Shown: piece after piece, positions 41,553 through 49,983 of the stretch
How positions within the stretch are numbered: the first letter of the stretch is position 1
How the letters are laid out: each line of letters begins with the position of its first letter
DNA from: Streptomyces tateyamensis
GTDB lineage: Bacteria > Actinomycetota > Actinomycetes > Streptomycetales > Streptomycetaceae
Assembly (NCBI RefSeq): GCF_003205575.1
Contig: NZ_PYBW01000011.1
Coordinates: 92,023 to 156,022, forward strand
Reading direction: 5' to 3'
Length of the DNA stretch: 64,000 nt
Position numbers and translations under genes: made by a program
Notes under the pieces: model-generated
Told to the model about the DNA's origin: nothing
The model's database searches: none
The model's input: the letters and a program-made list of their open reading frames with translations, nothing else

Positions 41553-42202
41553 AGCCCCTGCTCGATCGCATACCGGGCCAGCTCCACCCGGTTGTGCAGC
41601 TGGAGCTTGCCCAGGGTGTTCTGCACGTGGTTCTGGACCGTGCGGTGCGAGAGCACCAGGCGCTCCGCGATCTGACGGTAGGACAGGCCCTTGGCCACCA
41701 TCCGCAGCACCTCGGTCTCCCGGCCGGTCAGCTGCGGGACGGCGGCGGCCGGGGCGGGCGCGGGGGGCGCCACCGCGAGGCGGCGGTACTCGCCCAGCAC
41801 CAGCCCGGCCAGCCCCGGGGTGAAGACCGGCTCGCCCGCCGCGGTGCGCCGCACCGCGTCCAGCAGCTCGTCCCGCCCGGCCGACTTCACCAGGTAGCCG
41901 GTGGCCCCCGACTTCACCGCCGCCAGCACGTCCGCCTGCTCCCCGCTGGCCGAGAGCACCAGCACCCGCACCGCCGGGTCGGCCGCCACCACCTGCCGGC
42001 ACACCTCGGCCCCCGCCAGCAGCGGCAGGTTGAGGTCCAGCAGCAGCACCGCGGGGCGGGCCGCCCGGGCCCGCCGCACCGCCTGCTCGCCGTCCCCGGC
42101 GGTGGCCACCACCTCGAACCCGGCCTCCGCCAGGTCCCGGGCCACCGCCTCGCGCAGCATCGGGTGGTCGTCCACCACCATCACCCGCACGGCACCGGTC
42201 AC
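41540..42202 (-). CDS. NarL/LuxR-family response regulator
   Basis: 220 residues from the GTG at 42202, which overlaps the kinase stop (GTGA). The receiver domain has VVDDHPMLRE and the phospho-acceptor Asp in LLLDLNLPLL, with the conserved Lys in YLVKSAG. The C-terminal LuxR helix-turn-helix reads LTGRETEVLRMVAKGLSY and IAERLVLSHRTVQNHVQN. It pairs with the adjacent kinase; its target genes are unknown. The open frame continuing upstream to 43105 is a shadow over the kinase gene. Confidence 0.95.
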   Translation of the reverse strand: MTGAVRVMVVDDHPMLREAVARDLAEAGFEVVATAGDGEQAVRRARAARPAVLLLDLNLPLLAGAEVCRQVVAADPAVRVLVLSASGEQADVLAAVKSGATGYLVKSAGRDELLDAVRRTAAGEPVFTPGLAGLVLGEYRRLAVAPPAPAPAAAVPQLTGRETEVLRMVAKGLSYRQIAERLVLSHRTVQNHVQNTLGKLQLHNRVELARYAIEQGLDGD

Positions 42203-43344
42203 GTCCGCTCCCTGGGTACTCGCAGTTCCACCTCGACGCCCTCCCCCGGCAGGCTGTGCAGCACCGCGGTGCCGCCCAGGTCGCGCATCCGGCCCTCGAT
42301 CGACTGGGACACCCCGAGCCGCCCGGCCGCCCGCGCCTCGGCGAGCCGGCCCGGCGGGTAGCCGGGCCCGTCGTCGCGCACCGAGACGGTCACCGTGTCC
42401 GGCTCCTCCTCCAGCAGGATCCAGGCCCGCGCGGTCGGCCCGGCGTGCCGCGCCACGTTGTCCAGCGCCGCCCCCACCGCCGCCGCCACCTCGCCGGCCA
42501 CCGGGACCGGCAGCAGCACCGGGCTTGCCGGACCGGCCAGGGTGACCCGCTCGGCCTGGTAGGGCCCGAGCAGCTCGCGCAGGTCCCGGGCGCCGCCCTG
42601 GGCCTGACGCGGCAGCACCGCACCCGCCATCAGCACCCGCAGCGCCCGCTCCTGCTCCCCCGCCAGCCGGGACAGTTCGCCCTCGTCCTGACGCTGGACC
42701 AGCGCGAGCACCTGGAGCACCCCGTCGTGGATGTCCCGGGAGAGGCGCTCGCGCTCCCGGGTCGCCGCCTCCACCCGCAGCGCCTCGGTCAGCGTGGCCT
42801 CGCCGGCCCGGGCCACGTCCATCACGTACCCGATCGCGCCGCCGACCAGCAGCAGCAGCACCGCGTCGTGCAGGTTGTCGCCGTCCAGCCCGCCGTGCCA
42901 CAGCACGTTGGACCCGGCCAGCAGCAGCACGGCCGCCGTGGCCGGCTTCCAGCCGCCCTTGCCGGCGCAGCCCAGTACGGTGCCGCAGACCCAGATGCCG
43001 GGCAGGGTCAGCGAGCCGGCGGCGACCCGGGCCGGGGAGTCGTAGGCCCCGCTCAGGGCGATGCCGGTCAGCCCGACCACCAGGTCCACCGCCAGCACCG
43101 GCCACTTCAGCCGCCGCGGGTCGCCGAACGCCCGCATGGTGGCCAGCGTCCAGAGCACCAGTGCGCCCAGGTAGATCCAGCCGGCCACCGGGTGCAGGAA
43201 GCGGTGGAACGAGCCGGCGTACCGGGCCAGCGAGTAGGCCAGCGCCAGCACCCGGAAGACGCTGATGGCCCGCCAGAGCGGCAGCTCGACCGACATCCCG
43301 CCGGCGCCGACCGCCCCGTCCGGGCCACTGCGCAGTACTGCCAT
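42199..43344 (-). CDS. HisKA_3-type sensor histidine kinase
   Basis: 381 residues from the ATG at 43344 behind a GGGGGAG site. About five or six membrane helices fill the N-terminal half with little outside loop, suggesting a membrane-embedded sensor. The phospho-acceptor His is in RERLSRDIHDGVLQVLALV (HisKA_3). The ATPase domain has ALDNVARHA (N box) and VRDDGPGYPPG (G1). It is the cognate kinase of the downstream regulator; the signal is unknown. Confidence 0.93.
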   Translation of the reverse strand: MAVLRSGPDGAVGAGGMSVELPLWRAISVFRVLALAYSLARYAGSFHRFLHPVAGWIYLGALVLWTLATMRAFGDPRRLKWPVLAVDLVVGLTGIALSGAYDSPARVAAGSLTLPGIWVCGTVLGCAGKGGWKPATAAVLLLAGSNVLWHGGLDGDNLHDAVLLLLVGGAIGYVMDVARAGEATLTEALRVEAATRERERLSRDIHDGVLQVLALVQRQDEGELSRLAGEQERALRVLMAGAVLPRQAQGGARDLRELLGPYQAERVTLAGPASPVLLPVPVAGEVAAAVGAALDNVARHAGPTARAWILLEEEPDTVTVSVRDDGPGYPPGRLAEARAAGRLGVSQSIEGRMRDLGGTAVLHSLPGEGVEVELRVPRERT

Positions 43345-43370
43345 TCCCCGCTCCCCCGGTGCGGACCGCA

Positions 43371-44183
43371 CTACTCGTGCGGCTGCTCCTGCTCCGCTGC
43401 CTTCTCCGCCTCGGCGGCGGCGGCCTTCTCGGCCGCCCGCTCCGCGGCCCGCTCGGCGCGCTGCTCGGCCCGGCGCTCGGCGTCGGCCCGCTTCTTCTCC
43501 TCGGCGATCTGCCGCTTGGCGGCGGTCGCGTAGATGTCCACGTACTCCTGGCCGGACAGCCGCATGATCTCGTACATCACCTCGTCGGTGACCGAGCGCA
43601 GGATGAAGCGGTCGTTCTCCATGCCCTGGTAGCGGGAGAAGTCCATCGGGCGGCCGATCCGGATGCCGGGCCGGATACCGAAGTTGGGGACCACCTGGCC
43701 GGGCGGCTGCACCTTCTCGGTGTCGATCATGGCCACCGGGATCACCGGCGCGCCGGTCTGCAGCGCGACCCGGGCCAGACCGCCGACCTTGCCGCGGTAC
43801 AGCTTGCCGTCCGGCGAGCGGGTGCCCTCGGGGTAGACCCCGAACAGCTCGCCGCTGTCGATCACCGCTACCGCGCTGCGGATCGCCGCCTCGCCGGCTC
43901 CGCGCACGCCGGAGCGGTCCACCGGCAGCTGGCCGACCCCCTTGAAGAAGGCTGCGGTCAACTTGCCCTTGATGCCAGGCGTGTTGAAGTACTCCGCCTT
44001 CGCGATGAAGGTGACCCGGCGCTTGATCAGCGCGGGCAGGAAGAACGAGTCCGAGAACGAGAGGTGGTTGCTCGCGATGATCGCAGGACCCTCGTCCGGG
44101 ATGTTCTCCGCACCTTCCATCCACGGCCGGAAGAAGATCCGCAGCATCGGCGCCACGATCATCTTCATCAGTCGGTAGAACAA
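43371..44183 (-). CDS. 1-acyl-sn-glycerol-3-phosphate acyltransferase (PlsC type)
   Basis: Acylates lysophosphatidate in membrane lipid synthesis. A TTG at 44183 has an ideal AGGAGG site 6 bp upstream and gives LFYRLMKMIVAP as the start (270 residues), better than the internal ATG. The catalytic NHLSFSD (HX4D) and the glycerol-phosphate-binding YPEGTRSPDG are intact. The last 55 residues are an Ala/Glu/Lys/Arg-rich helix or coiled coil absent from the basic family. It lies 26 bp from the kinase gene and may be cotranscribed with it. Confidence 0.9.
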   Translation of the reverse strand: MFYRLMKMIVAPMLRIFFRPWMEGAENIPDEGPAIIASNHLSFSDSFFLPALIKRRVTFIAKAEYFNTPGIKGKLTAAFFKGVGQLPVDRSGVRGAGEAAIRSAVAVIDSGELFGVYPEGTRSPDGKLYRGKVGGLARVALQTGAPVIPVAMIDTEKVQPPGQVVPNFGIRPGIRIGRPMDFSRYQGMENDRFILRSVTDEVMYEIMRLSGQEYVDIYATAAKRQIAEEKKRADAERRAEQRAERAAERAAEKAAAAEAEKAAEQEQPHE

Positions 44184-44354
44184 CCCGGACCTCCTGTATT
44201 GCAGACCGCACGATCCTAATGCCCCGGCGCGGCCCCGGGCGCACCCGGCGCCGTCCCACCCGGGCCGCCGGGTCTGTACGGGCCGCCGGCCACGTGGGAC
44301 GATGCGGCTCCCGAGGCCGTCCGCCGCCGTGCCGTCTTCCCCGAGGAGCGTCAG

Positions 44355-45137
44355 ATGCCGCTGCTGCCAGGTGCCGAGCCCTTCCACCACCGCGGCGGTC
44401 CCACCGGCGTGCTGCTCTGCCACGGCTTCACCGGCTCGCCGCAGTCGCTCCGTCCGTGGGCCGAGCAGCTGGCCGCGGCCGGGCTGACCGTCTCGCTGCC
44501 GCTGCTGCCCGGCCACGGCACCCGTTGGCAGGACCTGCAGGTGACCCGCTGGCAGGACTGGTACGCCGAACTCTCCCGCGAGCTCGCGGCGCTGCACGAG
44601 ACCTGCACCGAGGTCTTCGTCTTCGGCCTGTCGATGGGCGGCGGCCTGGCCCTGCTGCTGGCCGCGGAGCACGGCGAGCGGGTGGCCGGCCTGGTGCTGG
44701 TCAACCCCTCGGTGCGCGCGGACAATCCGGCCGCCGTGCTGCTGCCGGTGCTGCGCCACCTGGTGCCCACCCTGCCCGGGGTGGCCGGGGACATCGCCGA
44801 GCCCGGGGTCGAGGAAGTCGGGTACGACCGGGTGCCGTTGAACGCGGCCTGGTCGCTGAGCCGCCTGTGGCGCCGGGTGCAGGAGTCACTGCCCCGGGTG
44901 AGCCAGCCGGTGCTGCTGCTGCACAGCCCGCAGGACCACGTGGTCTCACCGGCCAACTCCGCCCTGGTGCTCGCCCGGATATCCTCGGTCGACGTGACGG
45001 AGCGGCTGTGCGAGCGCAGCTTCCACGTGGCGACGCTGGATCGCGACGCCGGACTGATTTTCGAGGAATCCCTCGGGTTCGTCCGACGGTTGTCCATGGC
45101 GACGCAGCCCACCGAGGCCACCGATCAGCGGGGCTAG
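44355..45137 (+). CDS. Alpha/beta hydrolase, carboxylesterase or monoacylglycerol-lipase-like
   Basis: 260 residues with the alpha/beta-hydrolase triad. The oxyanion motif is LLCHGFTGSPQSL, the nucleophile elbow FGLSMGGGLALLL, the acid LHSPQDHVVSPAN, and the histidine SFHVATLDRD. This pattern resembles Est30/YvaK-type carboxylesterases and monoglyceride lipases. The substrate is unknown; the divergent PlsC gene suggests lipid metabolism only by proximity. ATG start at 44355. Confidence 0.88.
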   Translation: MPLLPGAEPFHHRGGPTGVLLCHGFTGSPQSLRPWAEQLAAAGLTVSLPLLPGHGTRWQDLQVTRWQDWYAELSRELAALHETCTEVFVFGLSMGGGLALLLAAEHGERVAGLVLVNPSVRADNPAAVLLPVLRHLVPTLPGVAGDIAEPGVEEVGYDRVPLNAAWSLSRLWRRVQESLPRVSQPVLLLHSPQDHVVSPANSALVLARISSVDVTERLCERSFHVATLDRDAGLIFEESLGFVRRLSMATQPTEATDQRG

Positions 45138-45162
45138 GGCCACCAGGAGCGAAGGGCCGGCA

Positions 45163-45708
45163 GTGCACGAGCACGAGCAGGAGAACACCCCCGCGGGCGA
45201 CGGCGAGGAGCGCCCCCAGGAGAGTCAGCGGCGCCCCGCGCCGGTCCCCGGCAGCCAGGCCGAGCAGGATGCCATCTTCGCCGCGCTGGTCGCCCAGTTC
45301 GACGACCCGGTCGACCTGACCCGCCCCGACTGGCCGGAGATCGAGAACCTGCGGGCCCGTACCGAGGCCCCCGACCTGTCCGGCTTCACCCCGCAGCCGC
45401 GCCCGCGGGTGCCGGCCGAGGGCCCGCGAGACTGGGCCGCCGCCGAGGACCCGGACGAGGGGCACTACGTCCCGCCGGAGCCGCCCCCGCTGCCCACCGG
45501 CGACACCACCGCCAAGTTCGCCTGGATCGCCGTGCTCGGCGGCCCGGCCCTGCTCCTGTTCGACGCCCTGGTCTGGCGCGAGGTGGCCGGCTGGCCCGCC
45601 TGGGTCGGCCTGACCGCCTTCCTCGGCGGCTTCGTCACCCTGGTGGTCCGGATGAAGGACCGCAACGAGGACGAGCCCCCGGACCCGACCGGCGGCGCGG
45701 TGGTCTGA
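45163..45708 (+). CDS. Hypothetical actinobacterial membrane protein
   Basis: 181 residues from a GTG at 45163. The N-terminal 120 residues are acidic, Pro-rich and probably cytoplasmic, with VAQFDDPVDLTRPDWPEIENL as a conserved-looking piece (the core being FDDPVDLTRPDWP). Two membrane helices follow (about 120-140 and 145-163), with a short acidic tail. Proteins of this layout follow the esterase gene in other Streptomyces. I cannot assign a function. Confidence 0.75.
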   Translation: MHEHEQENTPAGDGEERPQESQRRPAPVPGSQAEQDAIFAALVAQFDDPVDLTRPDWPEIENLRARTEAPDLSGFTPQPRPRVPAEGPRDWAAAEDPDEGHYVPPEPPPLPTGDTTAKFAWIAVLGGPALLLFDALVWREVAGWPAWVGLTAFLGGFVTLVVRMKDRNEDEPPDPTGGAVV

Positions 45709-45738
45709 CCCGCCGTCGGCCGCGCCCCCGCCAGGTCG

Positions 45739-46497
45739 TCAGGCCGCCGGGGGCAGCCGGAGCACCGCGAGCACCGGGAGGTGGTCGGTGGCGGCGAGCA
45801 GATCGGCCTGCGGGAGGCTGGGGACGCCGCTGGCCAGGACCTCGATGCCGGGGGAGGCGAAGACGGCGTCCAGGCGTTGGAACGGGTCGCCGGGGCGGGA
45901 GGTGTACTCGCCGCCCCAGGGCGCGGTGGCCCAGCCGTCCTGGTACTGCTCGGCCAGTTCGCGCCAGTCCCGGTCCTCCGGGTGCGCGTTGAAGTCGCCG
46001 CCGATCACCGAGTGCGCCAGACCCAGCCCCTGCTCGGGCAGCAGCCGGAACTGGGCCAGCCGCTCCTCGGGCTGCACGCTCAGGTGACAGCTGGTCAGGG
46101 CGAACGGCACCGCGCCGCCGATCCGCAGCACCGCGGTGGCGAAGCCGCGCGCATGCAGGCCGCGGCGCTTGGGCAGCAGGCGGTCGGCCCGGCGCTCCAC
46201 CCGCACCGCGAGCCGGCCGAGCAGCAGCGGGCCGGCCGCGGTGCGACCGCCGCCGGACAGCACCACCGTCCCGGTGGACCGGGCCAGCCAGGAGGCCTGC
46301 CCCTCGGGGCGCCAGTACCGGGGCGACTCCTGGATGCAGACCAGGTCCGGCGCGCAGGCCCGGACCACCCGCACCAGGGCGGCCCGGTCGTCGCGCTGCG
46401 AGCGGATGTTGTAGCTGAGCACCCGTACCACCTCGCTCCCGTCGGGCAGCGGTCCGGACGGCGGCAGTTCGGCGATCACTCCATCGGCGGTGGGCAT
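45739..46497 (-). CDS. Endonuclease/exonuclease/phosphatase-family protein
   Basis: 252 residues with the DNase I-like fold. VLSYNIRSQRDD is the first metal/phosphate motif, VCIQESPRYW holds the catalytic Glu, TSCHLSVQPEERLAQ the first His. IGGDFNAHPEDRDW is the Asp-x-Asn motif and ATDHLPVLAVLRL the C-terminal Asp-His. All key residues are present, so it is probably an active metal-dependent phosphodiesterase. Substrate unknown. The ATG lies only 6 bp from a hairpin whose arm contains a -10-like TAGCGT. Confidence 0.88.
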   Translation of the reverse strand: MPTADGVIAELPPSGPLPDGSEVVRVLSYNIRSQRDDRAALVRVVRACAPDLVCIQESPRYWRPEGQASWLARSTGTVVLSGGGRTAAGPLLLGRLAVRVERRADRLLPKRRGLHARGFATAVLRIGGAVPFALTSCHLSVQPEERLAQFRLLPEQGLGLAHSVIGGDFNAHPEDRDWRELAEQYQDGWATAPWGGEYTSRPGDPFQRLDAVFASPGIEVLASGVPSLPQADLLAATDHLPVLAVLRLPPAA

Positions 46498-46502
46498 CCT
46501 GA

Positions 46503-46540
46503 CACGCTACCGGCTCCGCCGAGGCGGAGCCGGTAGCGTG
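46503..46540 (-). terminator. Glucokinase terminator overlapping next promoter
   Basis: A perfect 18-bp stem with a 2-nt centre, 22 bp after the glucokinase stop on the minus strand. The distal arm ends 6 bp before the ATG of the next gene. On the minus strand it contains TAGCGT (46504-46509), a plausible -10 element for a leaderless mRNA of that gene. Confidence 0.85.
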
Positions 46541-46561
46541 CGGACCGAAGTTGACGTCGGG

Positions 46562-47509
46562 TCAGGCGTGGGTGCGGGCCAGGTCGCCGGCGCCCACGAT
46601 GCCCGCGGCCGAGCCCATCGAGGCGAGCACCACCTCGGCGCGCGGCCGGTGCACCCCGCCGGTCAGGTACGTCTCGAAGGCCTTGGCCACCGGGTCGAGC
46701 AGCAGCCGCCCGGAGTCCGAGACGCCGCCGCCGAGCACGAAGACGCCCGGGTCGAAGAGCGCGGCCAGGTCGGCCATGCCGCGGCCGAGCCAGTCGGCCA
46801 CCTCGTCGTAGACCTCCAGGGCCAGCGGGTCGCCGGCCTCGGCCGCCTCGGTGATGTGGATGCCGCGGATGGTCTCGGCCACCCCGTCGTTCAGCTCCAG
46901 CATCCGCTTGCCGGCCACCGGGTCGGCCGCCGCCTTCTCCCGGCCGTAACGGCGCAGCGCCCGCCCGGAGGCGTACTGCTCCCAGCAGCCCTTGCCGCCG
47001 CAGCCGCAGAGCAGGCCGTCCGGGACCATGTTGAGGTGGCCGATCTCGCCGGCCACGCCGAACCGGCCGCGGTGCAGCCGCCCGTCCAGCACGATGCCGC
47101 CGCCGATCCCGGTGCCGACCGTGATCAGCACCATGTCCTCGTGCTCGGCCGCGGCGCCGAAGCGGAACTCGGCCCAGGCCGCGCAGTTGGCGTCGTTCTC
47201 CACCACCGCGTCCAGGCCGGTGAGCTCCTCGACCCGGCCGCGCAGCGGCTCGTTCTCCCAGGCGATGTTCGGCGCGAAGATCACCGTGGAGCGGTCGCGG
47301 GAGATGAAGCCGGGCGCACCCACGCCGACCGCGGTCACCGCGGGGTGCTGCTCCTTGAGGTCGCGCACGGCCTGGGCGATGGCGTCGACCGCCCACTGGG
47401 GGTCGGCCGGGGTGGGCACCCTGGTGCGGGCGAGGATCGCGCCGCTCTCGTCGACCACGCCGGCCGCGATCTTGGTGCCGCCGACATCGACGCCGATGGT
47501 CAGAGCCAT
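46562..47509 (-). CDS. glkA: ROK-family glucokinase
   Basis: Phosphorylates glucose with ATP; in Streptomyces this enzyme also mediates glucose repression (established knowledge). The ATG at 47509 behind a GAGGGAC site gives 315 residues beginning MALTIGVDVGGTKIAAG (phosphate-1 motif). The ROK zinc-binding cysteines are in LLCGCGGKGCWEQYASG. The catalytic Asp is in VVENDANCAAWAE and the GHLNMVPDG loop completes the site. The longer frame to 47587 is not needed. Confidence 0.95.
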   Translation of the reverse strand: MALTIGVDVGGTKIAAGVVDESGAILARTRVPTPADPQWAVDAIAQAVRDLKEQHPAVTAVGVGAPGFISRDRSTVIFAPNIAWENEPLRGRVEELTGLDAVVENDANCAAWAEFRFGAAAEHEDMVLITVGTGIGGGIVLDGRLHRGRFGVAGEIGHLNMVPDGLLCGCGGKGCWEQYASGRALRRYGREKAAADPVAGKRMLELNDGVAETIRGIHITEAAEAGDPLALEVYDEVADWLGRGMADLAALFDPGVFVLGGGVSDSGRLLLDPVAKAFETYLTGGVHRPRAEVVLASMGSAAGIVGAGDLARTHA

Positions 47510-47732
47510 GTGTCCCTCAGCAATTCGCTCGTGCCCGATGGGTGGAACGGTATCCGCCCGGCAGTACTCCCGTACAGACTTGGCCATACATTAACCGAAG
47601 ACAAGCTCCGGCGAACCCCGCCGCGAGGCTTCAAAAGTCGTACGATCCGATCCGTTCGGTAGGCGCTGGGTCTCCCTCGGTAGTGAGGTCCAGACAACTT
47701 GTACCGAGGCTGCGCGCGGCTTCAGCTGCCGC

Positions 47733-47978
47733 TCACTCCTCGACGTCGATCGGCTCCGACTCGGCCGGGTCCGGTGCCGACCAGCGCTTCTCGTGCCCGG
47801 CCACGGCCGCCCGGTAGGCGGCCGCCAGCTCGCCGCCGGCGGCCTTCAGGTGGTCGAACACCTCGGGGTTGTCGGCCTGCAGCCGCCCGAAGAGCTGCTG
47901 GGCCTGCTCGCCCAGCGCGGTGGCCAGCTTGCGGACCTCGTCGACCAACGGGTTGTCGACAGGTTCTGAACTGCTCAT
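47733..47978 (-). CDS. DUF5304-like small acidic protein
   Basis: 81 residues from the ATG at 47978, with GGAG 7 bp upstream. Mostly helical (NPLVDEVRKLATALGEQAQQLFGRL, core VRKLATALGEQAQQ) with an acidic C-tail (ESEPIDVEE). The layout resembles the DUF5304 family found between glucokinase and ArsA-like genes in Streptomyces. No catalytic motif or membrane segment is visible and the role is unknown. Confidence 0.75.
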   Translation of the reverse strand: MSSSEPVDNPLVDEVRKLATALGEQAQQLFGRLQADNPEVFDHLKAAGGELAAAYRAAVAGHEKRWSAPDPAESEPIDVEE

Positions 47979-48081
47979 CACGCGGCTCCCTCTCCCGCCC
48001 GCCGGTCGGCGGGCCCTGCTGTCGAAGCTACCGCCCTTGCCGGGTGAAGGGACTCAAGCCACTCGAGCCATGAGAAAGGAC

Positions 48082-49260
48082 TCAGCCGCCGCTCGGCCAG
48101 AGCCCGGGGTCGGGGGCGAAGCGCAACGTCAACTCGCCGTCCCGCAGCGCGGCCCCCGCCACCGTGCAGCGCCGCAGCGCGCCGGGCAGCGGCAGGATCC
48201 GGCGGTACGGCCCGAGGGCGACCACCAGCTCGTCGCCGCGCCGGACCAGCTCCAGGTCGGCCCGCTCGGCGCCGGGCGCGGCCAGCCGCCAGACCAGCAC
48301 CCCCTCCTCGGCCCGCCGGTCCTCGGCCCGCCAGGGCCAGCGCGCGGCGGGCTCCGGGCCGGCTCCGGGCAGCCCCGGGTACAGCTGGGCGGCCACCTCG
48401 GCCGGCGTCGCCGCGCTCCGGTCGGCCACCAGCAGCGGCACCCCGAGGTCGACCGCGGCCAGCCGGGCCCGCTCGGCCGCCGCCTGCTCGGCCAGCCACG
48501 GGTCCGCGGAGTGCGCGGCGGCGGCGGGCAGCGCCCGGTGCGCGGCCACCGAGTCAAGCCGGTGCCCGAACAGCGCCAGCCCGGCGGCGGCCCGGCGCAG
48601 CGCGGCGGGCGCGCAGGCACCGGCCTCCACCGCCAGGCGCACCGAGGTGTCCGGGGACTCGATCACCGCACGGGTGGCGGCCAGTTCGGCCGCGGCCCAG
48701 GACTTGGCCGAGTAGATCCAGTCGGCCGGCATCGGCACCCCGGCCACCGCGGCCAGCAGCGGGCGCAGCGCCCGGGCCGCCTGCTTCTGCTCGGGCACCA
48801 GCCGGGCCAGGTAGCGGTCCAGCTGCTCGGGCAGCGCCAGCGCCGCGGTCAGTGCGGCCGGCGGCGGGGCGGCCACCACCAGCAGGTCGTAGCTGCCCTC
48901 GGGCAGCCGCAGCGCGCGCAGCAGGGCGAGCTGGCCGGTACCGGGCAGGGCGGTCAGCTCGTCGCCGTCCAGCGGGTCGACGCCGAGCAGGTCGAAGCCG
49001 GTGCGCAGCCTGCCGTCCAGCGCGGCGACCGCGTGCCGGAACGCCTCCTGCTCGTCCAGCCGGACCGCCCACAGCCGCTCGGCGGCCCGCTCGGCCTTGC
49101 CGGTCAGCCGCAGTCCGAGCGGCTCGTCGAGCTGCCGGTGCGGGTCGTCGGCGGCCAGCAGCAGGGTGCGCAGGCCCTGGCCGGCGGCGTGCAGCCCGGT
49201 CGCGGCGGCCACCGCGGGCACCGCCGTGGCGTCCCCGGTGACCAGCACCACCCGGGTCAT
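48082..49260 (-). CDS. ArsA/GET3-like protein with degenerate P-loop
   Basis: 392 residues. The overall plan is that of ArsA-type SIMIBI ATPases: an N-terminal Rossmann strand and helix, TLLLAADDPHRQLDEPLG like the switch I segment, a long helical middle, and a C-terminal beta-rich domain (LVRRGDELVVALGPYRRILPLP) typical of ArsA_HSP20. The expected GKGGVGKT is replaced by VTGDATAVPAVAAATG, with no lysine, so ATP binding is probably lost. It overlaps the SRPBCC gene by one base (ATGA-type), suggesting a functional pair. Confidence 0.8.
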   Translation of the reverse strand: MTRVVLVTGDATAVPAVAAATGLHAAGQGLRTLLLAADDPHRQLDEPLGLRLTGKAERAAERLWAVRLDEQEAFRHAVAALDGRLRTGFDLLGVDPLDGDELTALPGTGQLALLRALRLPEGSYDLLVVAAPPPAALTAALALPEQLDRYLARLVPEQKQAARALRPLLAAVAGVPMPADWIYSAKSWAAAELAATRAVIESPDTSVRLAVEAGACAPAALRRAAAGLALFGHRLDSVAAHRALPAAAAHSADPWLAEQAAAERARLAAVDLGVPLLVADRSAATPAEVAAQLYPGLPGAGPEPAARWPWRAEDRRAEEGVLVWRLAAPGAERADLELVRRGDELVVALGPYRRILPLPGALRRCTVAGAALRDGELTLRFAPDPGLWPSGG

Positions 49261-49694
49261 CAGGGCGTCTCGACCCGCTTCTTCAGCCCGGCCAGCGCCC
49301 GGTCGATGATCACCTTCTCGGCCTTGCGCTTGATCATCCCGAGCATCGGGATCTTCACGTCCACGGCCAGCTGGTACGTCACCTCGGTGCCGCCGGCCAC
49401 CGGGGCCAGCGCGTAGGAGCCGTCCAGCGAGCGGAGCATCTGGCTCTTCACCAGGGTCCAGGAGACCTCGCGGTCCCCGTCCCAGGTGTAGGCGAGCACG
49501 TGCTCGTCGCGGATCGCCCCGGCGTCCAGCAGCAGCCGGACCTCGGTGGCCCGACCGGCCTCGCCGCGGCCGAGCACCTCGACCTCCTTGACCTCGCCCG
49601 TCCAGGCCGGATACGCCTCGAAGTCGGCGATCACCGCCATCACCTCGGCCGGGGTCGCCGCGATGACGATGCTCGACCTGGTGTGTTCCGCCAT
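49260..49694 (-). CDS. SRPBCC (START-like) family protein
   Basis: 144 residues folding as a helix-grip ligand-binding domain. Family features are the N-terminal strand SSIVIAATPAEVMAVIADFEAYPAW and C-terminal helix AEKVIIDRALAGLKKRVET (cores TPAEVMAVIADFEAYP and IIDRALAGLKKRV). Such actinobacterial members are annotated as polyketide cyclase-like but probably bind lipids. It is translationally coupled to the ArsA-like gene. Confidence 0.87.
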   Translation of the reverse strand: MAEHTRSSIVIAATPAEVMAVIADFEAYPAWTGEVKEVEVLGRGEAGRATEVRLLLDAGAIRDEHVLAYTWDGDREVSWTLVKSQMLRSLDGSYALAPVAGGTEVTYQLAVDVKIPMLGMIKRKAEKVIIDRALAGLKKRVETP

Positions 49695-49840
49695 GGGTGG
49701 GCCTCCGCTGTGTCCCGGGCCGGCTGTGGGTGCCAGTCAGTGCCTCCGAAGGCTATCGCGGCCGGGCCTGCCCGCCGCTCGTGCGGGGCCTACCCACGGG
49801 TCACCCGGCGGCTGTCGTAGGGTTCGACCGGCGGTCGGCG

Positions 49841-49882
49841 GCGTTCGGCCGGGGTTCGTCCGCGTTCGGCCGGGGTTCGTCC
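49841..49882. repeat. Tandem 21-bp direct repeat upstream of acyl-CoA synthetase
   Basis: Two perfect, adjacent copies of GCGTTCGGCCGGGGTTCGTCC (positions 49841-49861 and 49862-49882) in the 289-bp gap between the SRPBCC and acyl-CoA synthetase genes. It may be operator-like or a recent slippage duplication. The rest of the gap shows a possible -10 TAACGT at 49943-49948. Confidence 0.8.
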
Positions 49883-49983
49883 CGGGATGTGACACTTCGA
49901 ACACCGAGCCGGATCCCCTATCCGAACCTCCCTACTGGGCAGTAACGTCCTGCCGTCCCGCAGCGTCGCAGACAGGAGCAGTG

